Source of the DNA: Bacteroidia bacterium
GTDB taxonomy: Bacteria > Bacteroidota > Bacteroidia > JADZBD01
DNA length: 57,019 nucleotides
Assembly: GCA_020054095.1 (NCBI GenBank)
Contig: JAGVMA010000086.1
Coordinates: 1 to 57,019 of the forward strand
Direction of reading: 5' to 3'
A program made the position numbers and the translations under genes. Shown in pieces: positions 1-7,937 of this stretch (positions are counted from its first letter, which is position 1; the number at the start of each line of letters is the position of its first letter). The notes under the pieces are model-generated. The model was not told where the DNA came from. It made no database searches and saw only the letters and a program-made list of their open reading frames with translations.

Positions 1-175
1 CATTGGTAATGGCCACAGGGCTACCGCTGCTAAAATCCAACCCTGCACCGTTGCCAAAATACCAAATATTGGCACGGTTGGCTTCGGGGTTTTGGGCAAA
101 GCCCCTCCCGGCCTCCCCAAAGTGGAGGAGAAAAACACAGCATAAAAACAAACGAAACAAAAGGGATTTATTCAT
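1..175 (-). CDS. Secreted surface protein, N-terminal part (cut by window edge)
   Basis: The reading frame starts at ATG 175-173 on the minus strand and runs off the left edge. The first residues form a signal peptide (MNKSLLFRLFLCCVFLLHFG) ending near FAQ. The mature start contains ANIWYFGNGAGLDF, an opening often seen in large Bacteroidota surface proteins that carry a T9SS sorting domain. That C-terminus lies outside the window, so the T9SS assignment is inference. The stretch between the hydrophobic core and the cleavage site is encoded by a GC-rich hairpin-forming element (101-130), unlike the AT-rich surroundings. Confidence 0.7.
   Translation of the reverse strand, partial: MNKSLLFRLFLCCVFLLHFGEAGRGFAQNPEANRANIWYFGNGAGLDFSSGSPVAITN
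101..130. repeat. GC-rich palindromic element inside a signal-peptide coding region
   Basis: The bases are far more GC-rich than the flanks and include CCTCC (112-116) and GGAGG (124-128), which pair around a 7-base loop. Short CTCC/GGAGG elements of this style are dispersed in many Bacteroidota genomes. Here it lies in frame inside the gene at 1-175 and encodes HFGEAGRGF. Calling it a dispersed repeat is inference, because no second good copy is visible in the window (a weak, degraded resemblance exists near 5525-5555). Confidence 0.4.
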
Positions 176-295
176 TTTTTAGATTTAAAAATTGGTACTC
201 TGCTTTGTTGTGAAAAAGAAAGCTGGAAAAAATATCAATTATTTGGAGGCTACTTCATGTGCGCCTCCTTTCTCTTTACAGGTAACTTTAGCCGG

Positions 296-327
296 TAGCA
301 GTGTAGCAGTGTAGCAATGTAGTTGTG
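296..327. repeat. Short 8-bp tandem repeat (four units)
   Basis: Four consecutive 8-base units are visible: TAGCAGTG, TAGCAGTG, TAGCAATG and TAGTTGTG. They lie in the 259-base gap between the edge gene and the esterase gene. The same gap holds a 6-bp GGAGGC/GCCTCC hairpin (245-268). No gene is visible here. Confidence 0.6.
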
Positions 328-434
328 TAAAATACCACAACAACTAAGTTATGGATAAAAAGTTAAATATCAAAAATTATTTTTCAACTCGGGGAATTGT
401 TTAAAAGAAATCGAGTTGTTGAACATTGAGCAAA

Positions 435-1286
435 TTATTTTTTATTAGCGATGAAAAACTCAATCACGGTTTTAGTTTCTGTTTGCCAATAGCCATAGTT
501 GTGCGATGCAGTATCGTTTAGCGATAAGCGGTGCTTGGGCGCAGAATTATTAGCAGTTAGTTTTTTAAAAAAAGCGATTGTCTCGTTGCACGAAACTACA
601 TTATCGTTTTTTCCATGTGCGAGGTAAAGTGGAATTGTAACCGAATCGGAAAACAAAAAAGGACTGTCTTTCTCCCAACGCGCCTTGAATTTGCTTAATT
701 CGCCATAATAGCCGCGCATTAAATTATCGGTAGCATTGGCAGGCGGGTTATAATCGCCCGATAGTGCTGCACCTGCTTTAAAAATAGTTTTGGTAAATGC
801 TGCCAGCACACCCACGCCACGCCCACCTGTTGATATGCCAAAAATAAAATTATGGTCTCCAGCGTTAAGCAAACTAAAATCAGTATTCAACTGCGGAATT
901 AAAGTATCGGTAATAAATTTTAGTTGCGGATATTTTTTCCAGTCGGGGCGTGTTTCATTATAGATGCTGCTGGCGTAAATACTTCTTCCCATTTCGGGTA
1001 AAACCAAAACAAAGCCACTGTCTAATGCTGTGCTGCAAAAATTAGATTTTTCGCACATATCGGTTCTGCTGAAATTCCAGCCGGGCAAACACAATATGGT
1101 GCCGTTTACTGCGCCATTCTTAGGGTAAAGAATGGTAACCTCTCGGCCGTTTATTAAAAATGTAGTGTCGGTTGGTTGCCTTTCATACAATATACACTCG
1201 TGTTTTTCATCGGGCACATTGTTTTTATTTTCGCTTCCGCACGAAAAAAGTAGAACAGAAATTAATGGAAGAGTATAGTATCGCAT
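435..1286 (-). CDS. Lipoprotein alpha/beta-hydrolase (esterase-like)
   Basis: This is a 283-residue protein with a lipoprotein signal peptide (MRYYTLPLISVLLFSCGS, Cys16 as lipidation site), so it is probably anchored in the membrane facing the periplasm or outside. The nucleophile elbow GISTGG (Ser near residue 152) fits the GxSxGG of esterase-D-type and feruloyl-esterase-type hydrolases. LAHGKNDNVV near residue 222 supplies the acid region, and the His of TASHNYGYW near residue 263 completes a plausible triad. LCLPGWN near residue 66 resembles an oxyanion-hole strand. The substrate is unknown. It ends 6 bases after the start side of nothing else: the next minus-strand gene, nnr, ends at 1293, so the two may be co-transcribed with nnr first. 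Confidence 0.75.
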   Translation of the reverse strand: MRYYTLPLISVLLFSCGSENKNNVPDEKHECILYERQPTDTTFLINGREVTILYPKNGAVNGTILCLPGWNFSRTDMCEKSNFCSTALDSGFVLVLPEMGRSIYASSIYNETRPDWKKYPQLKFITDTLIPQLNTDFSLLNAGDHNFIFGISTGGRGVGVLAAFTKTIFKAGAALSGDYNPPANATDNLMRGYYGELSKFKARWEKDSPFLFSDSVTIPLYLAHGKNDNVVSCNETIAFFKKLTANNSAPKHRLSLNDTASHNYGYWQTETKTVIEFFIANKK

Positions 1287-1292
1287 TTAGAT

Positions 1293-2786
1293 TTATTGAA
1301 AAGATTTATACGCATCGGCTAATGCCAAAATTATATCTGTTGCGCTTATGTACTCTTCCGCTTTTTTTGTAGCAGCCATATCTGCTGCCAAGCCATGCAA
1401 ATAAACTCCCAATACACAAGCTTCTTTATTATTATATCCTTGCGCAATAAGCCCGGCTATAATTCCGGTGAGCACATCGCCACTGCCACCTTTTGCCATG
1501 CCCGGATTTCCGGTGCTGTTAAAAAATACAATACCATCGGGACAAGTAATACAAGTGTGCGCAGTTTTAAATACAATGTAAATAGTGTATTTCCTGCTTA
1601 TCTCAATTTGCAGTTTTAGTCGCTCCTCATCATTTTCGGTTTTGCCGAATAGGCGTTCAAATTCTTTTGGATGTGGTGTTAAAATACTGTGAGCAGGTAA
1701 AAACGATAGCCATGTTTTATTTTCGGCAATTATATTTAACGCATCGGCATCCATCACTAATGGTGCTTTGCAGTTTTGCAAAAGTAGTTTCAGTACATTT
1801 TGTATTTGTTTTTCGGTGCCAATGCCCGGCCCAATTGCAACTGAATTGTATTTGTCGAGTTTTGGCAACGATGTAATATGGTCTTCATTTTCATCTGCAC
1901 TGCAAATAACTTCGGGCACTGTTGTTTGCAAAACAGAGTACGCAACAGCCGGCACATGAGCAGTGGTTAAACCTGCACCTGTGTGCACACACGCTTTTGC
2001 CGATAACACAGCAGCACCTGCCATGCCTTTGCTTCCGGCAATAATAAGCGCATTGCCGTGAGTTCCTTTGTGCGAAAACTTTTCGCGTTTTCGGTAAATT
2101 AGTTTAGTAAAATCGGTATTGATGTAAATAAAATTGCTTTTTACATCTTGTAAATAATCAGGGTGAATTTTTATATCCACCACATGCAGTTTACCACAAT
2201 AGCTGCCCGATAACGGAAGCAACATACTTGTTTTTACACTTTGTAAACTTAATGTGTGTGTGGCTTTCACAACGGCAGCAAAATTATTTTGACTATTGTC
2301 ATCGCAAAAAAGCCCCGATGGAATATCAATGCTTACCACTTCTGCGCCCGATGTATTTATTTTTTCTATCAGCTTGGCAGCTAATCCATCCACAGGCCTG
2401 TTAATGCCGGTGCCAAAAATTGCATCAATAATAACTACATCTTTATTAATGTCTAGCTCGGCTATTTTATTTTCATCAAGATAAATAGGCTTTAATTTTG
2501 TTTGAGTTGTATATTTTTTTTCAGCAGCTATAAAATCGGCTGATCTGCTTTTTCCGTTTAGTACATAAACTTTATCGGCAAATATTTGCGATGCAAGGCA
2601 CAATCCATCGCCACCATTATTGCCTGTGCCACAAAAAACAATATACTCTTTGTGTCCATGAATATCATCGAGCGCATTAATGCAATTAAACGCTGCACGC
2701 TGCATCAGTTCAAACGAACTTATAGGTTCATTAGTGATAGTGTAAGTATCGGCATCAGTAATTTGCGATTTGCTAAGTATTTTCAC
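1293..2786 (-). CDS. nnr: Bifunctional NAD(P)H-hydrate epimerase / ADP-dependent dehydratase
   Basis: This enzyme repairs hydrated NADH and NADPH. The N-terminal YjeF_N epimerase domain (about residues 1-210) shows FCGTGNNGGDGLCLA and the DIPSG loop. The C-terminal ribokinase-like dehydratase domain shows KGTHGNALIIAGSKGM, LTPHPKEFERL and the ATP/ADP-site motif NPGMAKGGSGDVLTG. I place the start at GTG 2786, giving VKILSKSQITDADTYT as in the family; an ATG 12 codons upstream (2822) would add atypical residues and run further into the intergenic promoter region. The length of about 497 residues is normal. It is divergent from the OmpA-family gene at 2881. Confidence 0.93.
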   Translation of the reverse strand: MKILSKSQITDADTYTITNEPISSFELMQRAAFNCINALDDIHGHKEYIVFCGTGNNGGDGLCLASQIFADKVYVLNGKSRSADFIAAEKKYTTQTKLKPIYLDENKIAELDINKDVVIIDAIFGTGINRPVDGLAAKLIEKINTSGAEVVSIDIPSGLFCDDNSQNNFAAVVKATHTLSLQSVKTSMLLPLSGSYCGKLHVVDIKIHPDYLQDVKSNFIYINTDFTKLIYRKREKFSHKGTHGNALIIAGSKGMAGAAVLSAKACVHTGAGLTTAHVPAVAYSVLQTTVPEVICSADENEDHITSLPKLDKYNSVAIGPGIGTEKQIQNVLKLLLQNCKAPLVMDADALNIIAENKTWLSFLPAHSILTPHPKEFERLFGKTENDEERLKLQIEISRKYTIYIVFKTAHTCITCPDGIVFFNSTGNPGMAKGGSGDVLTGIIAGLIAQGYNNKEACVLGVYLHGLAADMAATKKAEEYISATDIILALADAYKSFQ

Positions 2787-2880
2787 TTGTATAAAATTAG
2801 GTTTTATGCACGTTATTTTCAATTTTTCTTTCCTTGTAAATAATGAAAGTTTGCCGTATGTTTGGTATCTATTGAATGTT

Positions 2881-5187
2881 ATGAGAAAGCATATTTACTC
2901 CCTTTTAACTTTGGTTTTATTTTCGTGCACATTGGTTTCGGCCCAAGGAACAATACCTATGGACAAGAAAAAATTCAGACAAAGATTTACCGAAGGCAAC
3001 TTAATGATACTCGACCAGTTTTACGATACAGCCATTACTACTTTTTTATACATAAGGCAAATGGATACGCTGCATGCCAACGTAAATTATAAAATAGGTT
3101 ATACGTATATGCTAATGCCCACACAGAAAAAAAAGGCACAGCGATATTTAGAAATTGCAGCGCAACACGTATCAGTAAAATATTTAGAAGACGAGCCATC
3201 AGAAAAAAATGCACCGCTTATTACTTATTTTTATTTGGCACAGGCATTTCACATTAATGGGGTTTTTCAGCGCGCTATTGATTATTACGATAAATACAAA
3301 GAGGCAGTAGGCAACCGCAAACCCGAACAAGTAAAAGAAATAGAACATTACAAAGAACTTTGTTATAATGCGCTCGAATTAATAAAAAGCCCTGTTAAAT
3401 GCGAAATAACTAATATGGGCGATAGTGTTAATTCCGTTTTTCCTGATTACAGCCCCGTAATTACAGCCGATGAAGAATACATTTATTTCACTTCGCGCAG
3501 ACCGGGCATGGGCGGCACAGCCAATAAAACTATTACAGGCGAATATTTTGAAGATATATTTATGTGCACTAAACGTGCCGATGGAAAATGGGGCAAAGCA
3601 AAATCAATAGGTGCTACTATTAACACCATGGAAAACGAAGCCACCATTGGCATATCGCCCGATGGACAACAGCTTTTTATTTATAAAGACGACAATGGCG
3701 ATGGCAACATCTATTTTAGCGAACTAAATGGCGATGTGTGGAGCAGCCCCGAAAAATTAGGCGAAGAAAATAAACCTGCAACAGATATTAATACCAAAAA
3801 CTGGGAACCAAGCGCCTGTATTACATCCGATGGCAACATCATTTATTTTGTTAGCGACAGAAAAGGTGGCTACGGTGGTCGCGATTTATACCGTGTAGTG
3901 CGTTTGCCTAATGGCTATTGGTCGCTGGCGCAAAACTTAGGCCCTACTGTTAACACTACTTTTGATGAAGATGCACCCTTTATTCACCCCGATGGTAAAA
4001 CACTTTTTTATTCTTCAAAAGGACAAAAATCAATGGGCGGATTTGATATTTTTTACACCGTTAAAACCGATGAAGGATTTTTGCCGCCACAAAATGTGGG
4101 CTATCCGATAAATACAGTTGACGATGATATTTTTTATGTTCTTTCGGCAGATGGTAAGCGCGCTTACTATTCATCAATACGCCCCGATACTAAGGGTGAA
4201 AAAGATTTGTACCTAATAAAATTAGAACAATCGCTCGTGGATGCCGTGGTGCTTATTAAAGGTAAAATTACGTTTAACGGTGGCGATAGTTTGCCTCCCG
4301 GAATTAACATTCGTGTTAAAGACATGGATACAGGCGAAGAATTACCCGATGTGCGACCTAATCCTAAAACCGGAAAATATGTTTTGATATTAAACCCCGG
4401 TGAGCGCTCGCGCACTTATTCTATTTCTTACGAAGCCGATAGTTTGCAGCCAATAGTAGAAATTTTAAAAGTGGAAGCTAAAAATGCTTACACTGAAATA
4501 GAACGCCCGGTGGATATGAAAAACATAAACTTCGAGAGTAAAACATTAGGCACAATGTCAGTATCAGGTATTATTAAAAATGCCGAAGGCAAAACATTGC
4601 CTGCCACCAAAATTACGGTGTACGATAATGTTACAGGCAAATTGCTCGATACCTATTATTCTAATTCCGAAACGGGCTTGTATTATTTTATTATAGAGCG
4701 CGGAAAAAATTACAACATAGGTTACGAAGCCGATGGCTATTTGTTCCAAAGTATAAATGTGAATGTGCCTAAGAAACCCGAGTTCTCTGAGATTAAAAAA
4801 GACATAGTGCTTGAGAAAATAAAAGTGGGCGTAAAAGTTACGCTCAATAATATTTTCTTCGATTCGGGTAAATCGTTGCTCCGCAAAGAATCGAACATTG
4901 AATTAGAAAAATTACTTAAAGTTTTAAAAGAACACCCCGAAATTAAAGTAGAAATATCGGGCCACACAGATAACAAGGGTAACGACCAGCTGAACCTAAA
5001 ACTATCGCAAGACCGTGCGCAAGCGGTGGTAAACTATTTAATTAAAAACGGAATTAAAAAAACACAACTTATAGCTAAAGGCTATGGAAAAACACAACCT
5101 GTGGCCGAAAATAATTTGCCCGATGGCAAACCTAACCCCGAAGGCATGCAGCTTAACCGCAGAGTAGATTTTAAGATTGTGGAGTAG
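2881..5187 (+). CDS. PD40/carboxypeptidase-regulatory/OmpA outer-membrane protein (PorE-like architecture)
   Basis: The 768-residue protein has a signal peptide (cleavage near VSAQG), then a TPR-like helical part (about 25-165), a beta-propeller of PD40 blades (repeated PDG..IYF.S, about 175-460), two carboxypeptidase-regulatory-like domains (about 475-640) and a C-terminal OmpA domain (FFDSGKSLL, EISGHTDNKG, NRRVDF) that should bind peptidoglycan. This order matches PorE of the type IX secretion system, but Bacteroidota carry several paralogues with the same layout, so PorE itself is not proven. The ATG at 2881 is chosen because the signal peptide follows directly; an in-frame upstream ATG at 2770 lies inside the divergent nnr gene. 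Confidence 0.85.
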   Translation: MRKHIYSLLTLVLFSCTLVSAQGTIPMDKKKFRQRFTEGNLMILDQFYDTAITTFLYIRQMDTLHANVNYKIGYTYMLMPTQKKKAQRYLEIAAQHVSVKYLEDEPSEKNAPLITYFYLAQAFHINGVFQRAIDYYDKYKEAVGNRKPEQVKEIEHYKELCYNALELIKSPVKCEITNMGDSVNSVFPDYSPVITADEEYIYFTSRRPGMGGTANKTITGEYFEDIFMCTKRADGKWGKAKSIGATINTMENEATIGISPDGQQLFIYKDDNGDGNIYFSELNGDVWSSPEKLGEENKPATDINTKNWEPSACITSDGNIIYFVSDRKGGYGGRDLYRVVRLPNGYWSLAQNLGPTVNTTFDEDAPFIHPDGKTLFYSSKGQKSMGGFDIFYTVKTDEGFLPPQNVGYPINTVDDDIFYVLSADGKRAYYSSIRPDTKGEKDLYLIKLEQSLVDAVVLIKGKITFNGGDSLPPGINIRVKDMDTGEELPDVRPNPKTGKYVLILNPGERSRTYSISYEADSLQPIVEILKVEAKNAYTEIERPVDMKNINFESKTLGTMSVSGIIKNAEGKTLPATKITVYDNVTGKLLDTYYSNSETGLYYFIIERGKNYNIGYEADGYLFQSINVNVPKKPEFSEIKKDIVLEKIKVGVKVTLNNIFFDSGKSLLRKESNIELEKLLKVLKEHPEIKVEISGHTDNKGNDQLNLKLSQDRAQAVVNYLIKNGIKKTQLIAKGYGKTQPVAENNLPDGKPNPEGMQLNRRVDFKIVE

Positions 5188-5354
5188 TGGGGTTTTGCAA
5201 ATAATGCAAAAGCAGCGCAGTTTTTGGCACTAATGCCATTGTTTAATAGCTCAAGCCATTGATATTAAAGGCATGTGGCGTATTTTAATAGATAAGCCCA
5301 TTTTGTAACCAGCCGAAAAGCGCATTTTTAGCCGTTTTTAGTGTTTTTTAACAG

Positions 5355-5500
5355 TTATATGCGCACACGAACCTCTCATGCGCGCACACGAGACTCTTAT
5401 GTGCGCACGCGAATGGCTTATGTGCATGCATTAAACTTTCTTGCACGCACACGAAACCTTTATGTGCGCACGCGAAACACTCACATAAGCACACGAGCAT
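5355..5500. repeat. 21-bp imperfect tandem repeat array (seven units)
   Basis: Units begin at 5355, 5376, 5397, 5418, 5439, 5460 and 5481. Each is 21 bases except the last (20). The core reads roughly TTATGTGCGCACACGAA and is itself partly palindromic (TGCGCA). The array sits in a 373-base gap (5188-5560) with no convincing gene. The bases before it (5188-5354) show nothing recognisable, and after it come 60 bases including a GGAGG-rich stretch. A period of 21 equals seven codons and also two DNA helical turns. Confidence 0.8.
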
Positions 5501-5560
5501 TTCGTGTGCTTGAATAAACCACGCGCGGAGGTGTGGGAGGGCTTGAGGGAGAATGAAGAA

Positions 5561-5785
5561 TTAACTAAAGTCTAAAAGTTTGCTGAGCGAAATCTCTAAA
5601 CCGTCAGCAACTTCTTGTAAATAAAATACTGAAGGGTTAACTGCGCCTCGCTCAAGGCGCTGAATACTTTGGCGGTCTTTATTTATGATAGATGCTAATT
5701 CGAGTTGTGAAATTCCTTTTGAAGTACGAATTTTTGAAATGTGTAATCCAAGTCGTTTTAGGTATATGTTTTTTTTGACAGCCAA
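5561..5785 (-). CDS. XRE-family helix-turn-helix regulator (small)
   Basis: A 74-residue protein made almost entirely of a Cro/C1-type helix-turn-helix (ISKIRTSKGISQLELAS then DRQSIQRLERGAVNPS). It has no ligand or catalytic domain, so it is a simple DNA-binding protein. The only start that keeps the frame is TTG at 5785, because an in-frame TAA lies immediately upstream (5788-5786). Small solo XRE proteins often control themselves or a toxin or mobile gene, but no toxin partner is visible. A perfect 20-bp palindrome (5891-5910) about 105 bases upstream is a candidate operator. Confidence 0.8.
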   Translation of the reverse strand: MAVKKNIYLKRLGLHISKIRTSKGISQLELASIINKDRQSIQRLERGAVNPSVFYLQEVADGLEISLSKLLDFS

Positions 5786-5831
5786 TTAACATCTAATATC
5801 AATTGTATAGAGAATGGCGAGGGCAACGAAT

Positions 5832-5861
5832 TTGTTGTGTGTGATATTTTTTGTATATTCG
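5832..5861 (+). promoter_or_regulatory. Predicted Bacteroidota-type promoter
   Basis: TTG at 5832-5834 and TATATTCG at 5854-5861 are separated by 19 bases, close to the Bacteroidota consensus TTG-N19/21-TAnnTTTG with one mismatch. It points to the decayed gene that starts at 5934. Confidence 0.4.
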
Positions 5862-5890
5862 TTTTTAGCGGAAAGCCTTGCTACTAAAGG

Positions 5891-5910
5891 TATTTCTGTA
5901 TACAGAAATA
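5891..5910. promoter_or_regulatory. Perfect 20-bp palindrome (candidate operator)
   Basis: The half site TATTTCTGTA is followed directly by its exact reverse complement. It lies downstream of the predicted promoter and 23 bases before the ATG of the decayed gene, inside the expected transcript leader. It could bind a dimeric regulator such as the neighbouring XRE protein. No binding evidence exists in the sequence itself. Confidence 0.45.
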
Positions 5911-5933
5911 AATATTAACCAAAAACAACAAAA

Positions 5934-6293
5934 ATGAAAAGACTAAAAACAAAACTAATTGCACTATGCTTAGCTGCAATTGCAACAAGCGCAGAGTTTG
6001 CACAAGCGCAAAATTTAATTTGGGCGAAACAATACGATAGCCAGAATTATACTAATTCATTAGATTAAGGAACAGCTGTTACAGTAGATCCTAATAATGG
6101 CGATGTTTATGTAACCGGTGGAATAGATCAATCAAATGCAACACCATTACAAGACAAGAAAATATACACTGCAAAATATAATACTGCCGGAGTGTTGCAG
6201 TGGCAAACAATAACTAATGGTTGGATATTGACGAGTGCAAGTAGTCAAGAGAAGGGAAAGTCAATTGCACTTGACGGCCAGGGAAATTTATGA
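5934..6293 (+). pseudogene. Decayed T9SS-type beta-propeller protein gene
   Basis: The frame starts with a good signal peptide (MKRLKTKLIALCLAAIATSA, then FAQAQ). It is broken by TAA at 6066-6068 and continues in frame with GTAVTVDPNNGDVYVTGG and a second unit ending in IALDGQGNL before TGA at 6291-6293. Those motifs belong to SBBP-type beta-propeller blades of secreted Bacteroidota proteins. The second stop falls exactly where the next YVTG strand should follow, and a hairpin terminator comes soon after, so the remaining blades and any sorting domain are lost. Promoter and leader look intact, so a 44-residue secreted peptide could still be made. Confidence 0.75.
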
Positions 6294-6310
6294 TACAAGA
6301 ATAAGTTAAC

Positions 6311-6348
6311 AAAAAAAAGCGATGGACTAATTATTCCATCGCTTTTTT
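6311..6348 (+). terminator. Intrinsic terminator
   Basis: The 8-bp stem GCGATGGA (6319-6326) / TCCATCGC (6335-6342) encloses an 8-base loop. It is flanked by an A-run and followed by six T, so it should work in both directions. It lies after the decayed propeller gene and only 14 bases before the next ATG (6363). Confidence 0.85.
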
Positions 6349-6362
6349 GTAATTTTATAGAA

Positions 6363-7865
6363 ATGAAATTAAAACAAATAATAATTCTGTTATTAGCATT
6401 TTACATTAATAGCATGGCGCAGCCGGTTTGGAAGCCCTTAATTTCCTTTACTCAAAATCAAGCAAGGATTGATGGTGGCAGTGTTAGGGCTTTTATGCCT
6501 ACTTCAAGCAGCAGTATTCTTATTTGTGGAGAGTTTGATACATTAAGAAGTAACTCGTGGGTAAATATTGGTTCTCCTTTGATAGAATGGAATAGTGTGA
6601 GTTTTCAATACTTGGACTGTAGTCCGGGAATAGATTCATTACCAATACAGAATCCATCAGTATATTGTATTACAGCAGCATCTGATACAATATACTGGAC
6701 ATCGGGTGGGCTTTTTGCTGTTGGAGGGCGTTTCACCAGAAGTGGTTGCGGCTCAGGACAACCAATGAATATTGAAAATGCAAAAAACATACAAATGTGG
6801 GATCAGCCTTTTAATTGGATGTATGCTAATTTTCATCAAATGACAGTGATGGATACTGTATTTGCAATAGCAATGACAGTAAACAAGCCACCTGCAATAT
6901 GTGCTAATCCTGCATTTAAAACTTATGTAGCAGCCAAAAAAACTTTTTGCGAGGGTTTTCCTTTTCCGCAAACGGGTGATACTACAAGTTATATAGCTAT
7001 GTACGATCCATACTTAACTTGTAATTACAATCCTACTCCAAACTATATGCAAGGCGGCACAAATGGGCCTGTGTATGCTATTAATGCATTAGATAGTGCA
7101 AATGTTTATGCGGGCGGTTTGTTTGATTCGGCAGGTGTTATAAAAGCAAAAAACATTGCCAAATGGAATGGTGTAAATTGGGATTCGTTAGGCGGTGGTG
7201 TAAATGGTAAAGTAAAAGCATTAACCTATTACAGAGGTAAGCTTTATGTGGGCGGAGTATTTTCGATGGCAGGTAATGCACCTGCCAATAATATTGCAGT
7301 ATGGGATGGCATACAATGGTCGGCACTTGGTAATGGTGTAAATGGAGCGGTGTATGCACTCACCATACATAAAGATAATTTAATAGTAGGTGGTGCATTC
7401 TCGATGGCAGGCAGTGCGCCTGTAAGTAATATTGCTAGATGGGATGGCGTGCAATGGTCTGCGCTTGGCGGTGGCAGAAACAATGAAGTATATGCAGTGG
7501 CATCGTTTCAGAGTTGTGTTTATGCAGGAGGCAATTTTACAGGCGGCACGGCAGACACAGCCAAGTACATTGCATTTTACAACGATTCAACTATTGGAAC
7601 ATTATCAATTTCAGAAAACCACACGTACAATAAATTAAAACTTTATCCCAACCCAAGCACAGGCATTTTTACATTGCAAAAACCAACAGATGCAAAAGCT
7701 ACGGTGGTGGTTTATGATGTGTTGGGTAATCAATGCCTTTCGCAAAGCATCAATGAAGGCGAGGGAAATAAACAAATTGATATGAGCAACTTTGCAAAAG
7801 GCATTTATCACCTGCAATTATTGGAGAGAGGTAAAGTGTATTCGCAAAAAGTAGTGTTGCACTAA
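6363..7865 (+). CDS. Secreted propeller-repeat protein with T9SS sorting domain
   Basis: A 500-residue protein with a signal peptide (MKLKQIIILLLAFYINSMAQ). The middle part (about 230-410) holds four repeats of the form VYAGG.FS.AG....NIA.WDG.QWS.LG.GVNG, a Kelch-like or propeller repeat. The last 75 residues are a type A T9SS sorting domain (LYPNPSTGIFTLQK, VYDVLGN, GIYHLQL, final KVVLH), so it should be exported across the outer membrane and attached to the surface. The ligand is unknown. Its sorting domain is nearly the same at DNA level as the one at 54567-54790. Confidence 0.87.
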   Translation: MKLKQIIILLLAFYINSMAQPVWKPLISFTQNQARIDGGSVRAFMPTSSSSILICGEFDTLRSNSWVNIGSPLIEWNSVSFQYLDCSPGIDSLPIQNPSVYCITAASDTIYWTSGGLFAVGGRFTRSGCGSGQPMNIENAKNIQMWDQPFNWMYANFHQMTVMDTVFAIAMTVNKPPAICANPAFKTYVAAKKTFCEGFPFPQTGDTTSYIAMYDPYLTCNYNPTPNYMQGGTNGPVYAINALDSANVYAGGLFDSAGVIKAKNIAKWNGVNWDSLGGGVNGKVKALTYYRGKLYVGGVFSMAGNAPANNIAVWDGIQWSALGNGVNGAVYALTIHKDNLIVGGAFSMAGSAPVSNIARWDGVQWSALGGGRNNEVYAVASFQSCVYAGGNFTGGTADTAKYIAFYNDSTIGTLSISENHTYNKLKLYPNPSTGIFTLQKPTDAKATVVVYDVLGNQCLSQSINEGEGNKQIDMSNFAKGIYHLQLLERGKVYSQKVVLH

Positions 7866-7937
7866 AAACACTTGCTATTTACTTTTCAACAGTAATAAAA
7901 ACAGTAGTCAAAACCACTAATTTTAGCAGCTGCTTTT

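Noticed and set aside
5355-5500. Possible CRISPR array
   Set aside because: The 21-base units are contiguous without spacers, too short, and no cas gene is near.
5561-5785. Toxin-antitoxin pair with the XRE protein as antitoxin
   Set aside because: No toxin-like open frame lies next to it; the upstream gene is a decayed secreted protein and the downstream gap has only the tandem array.
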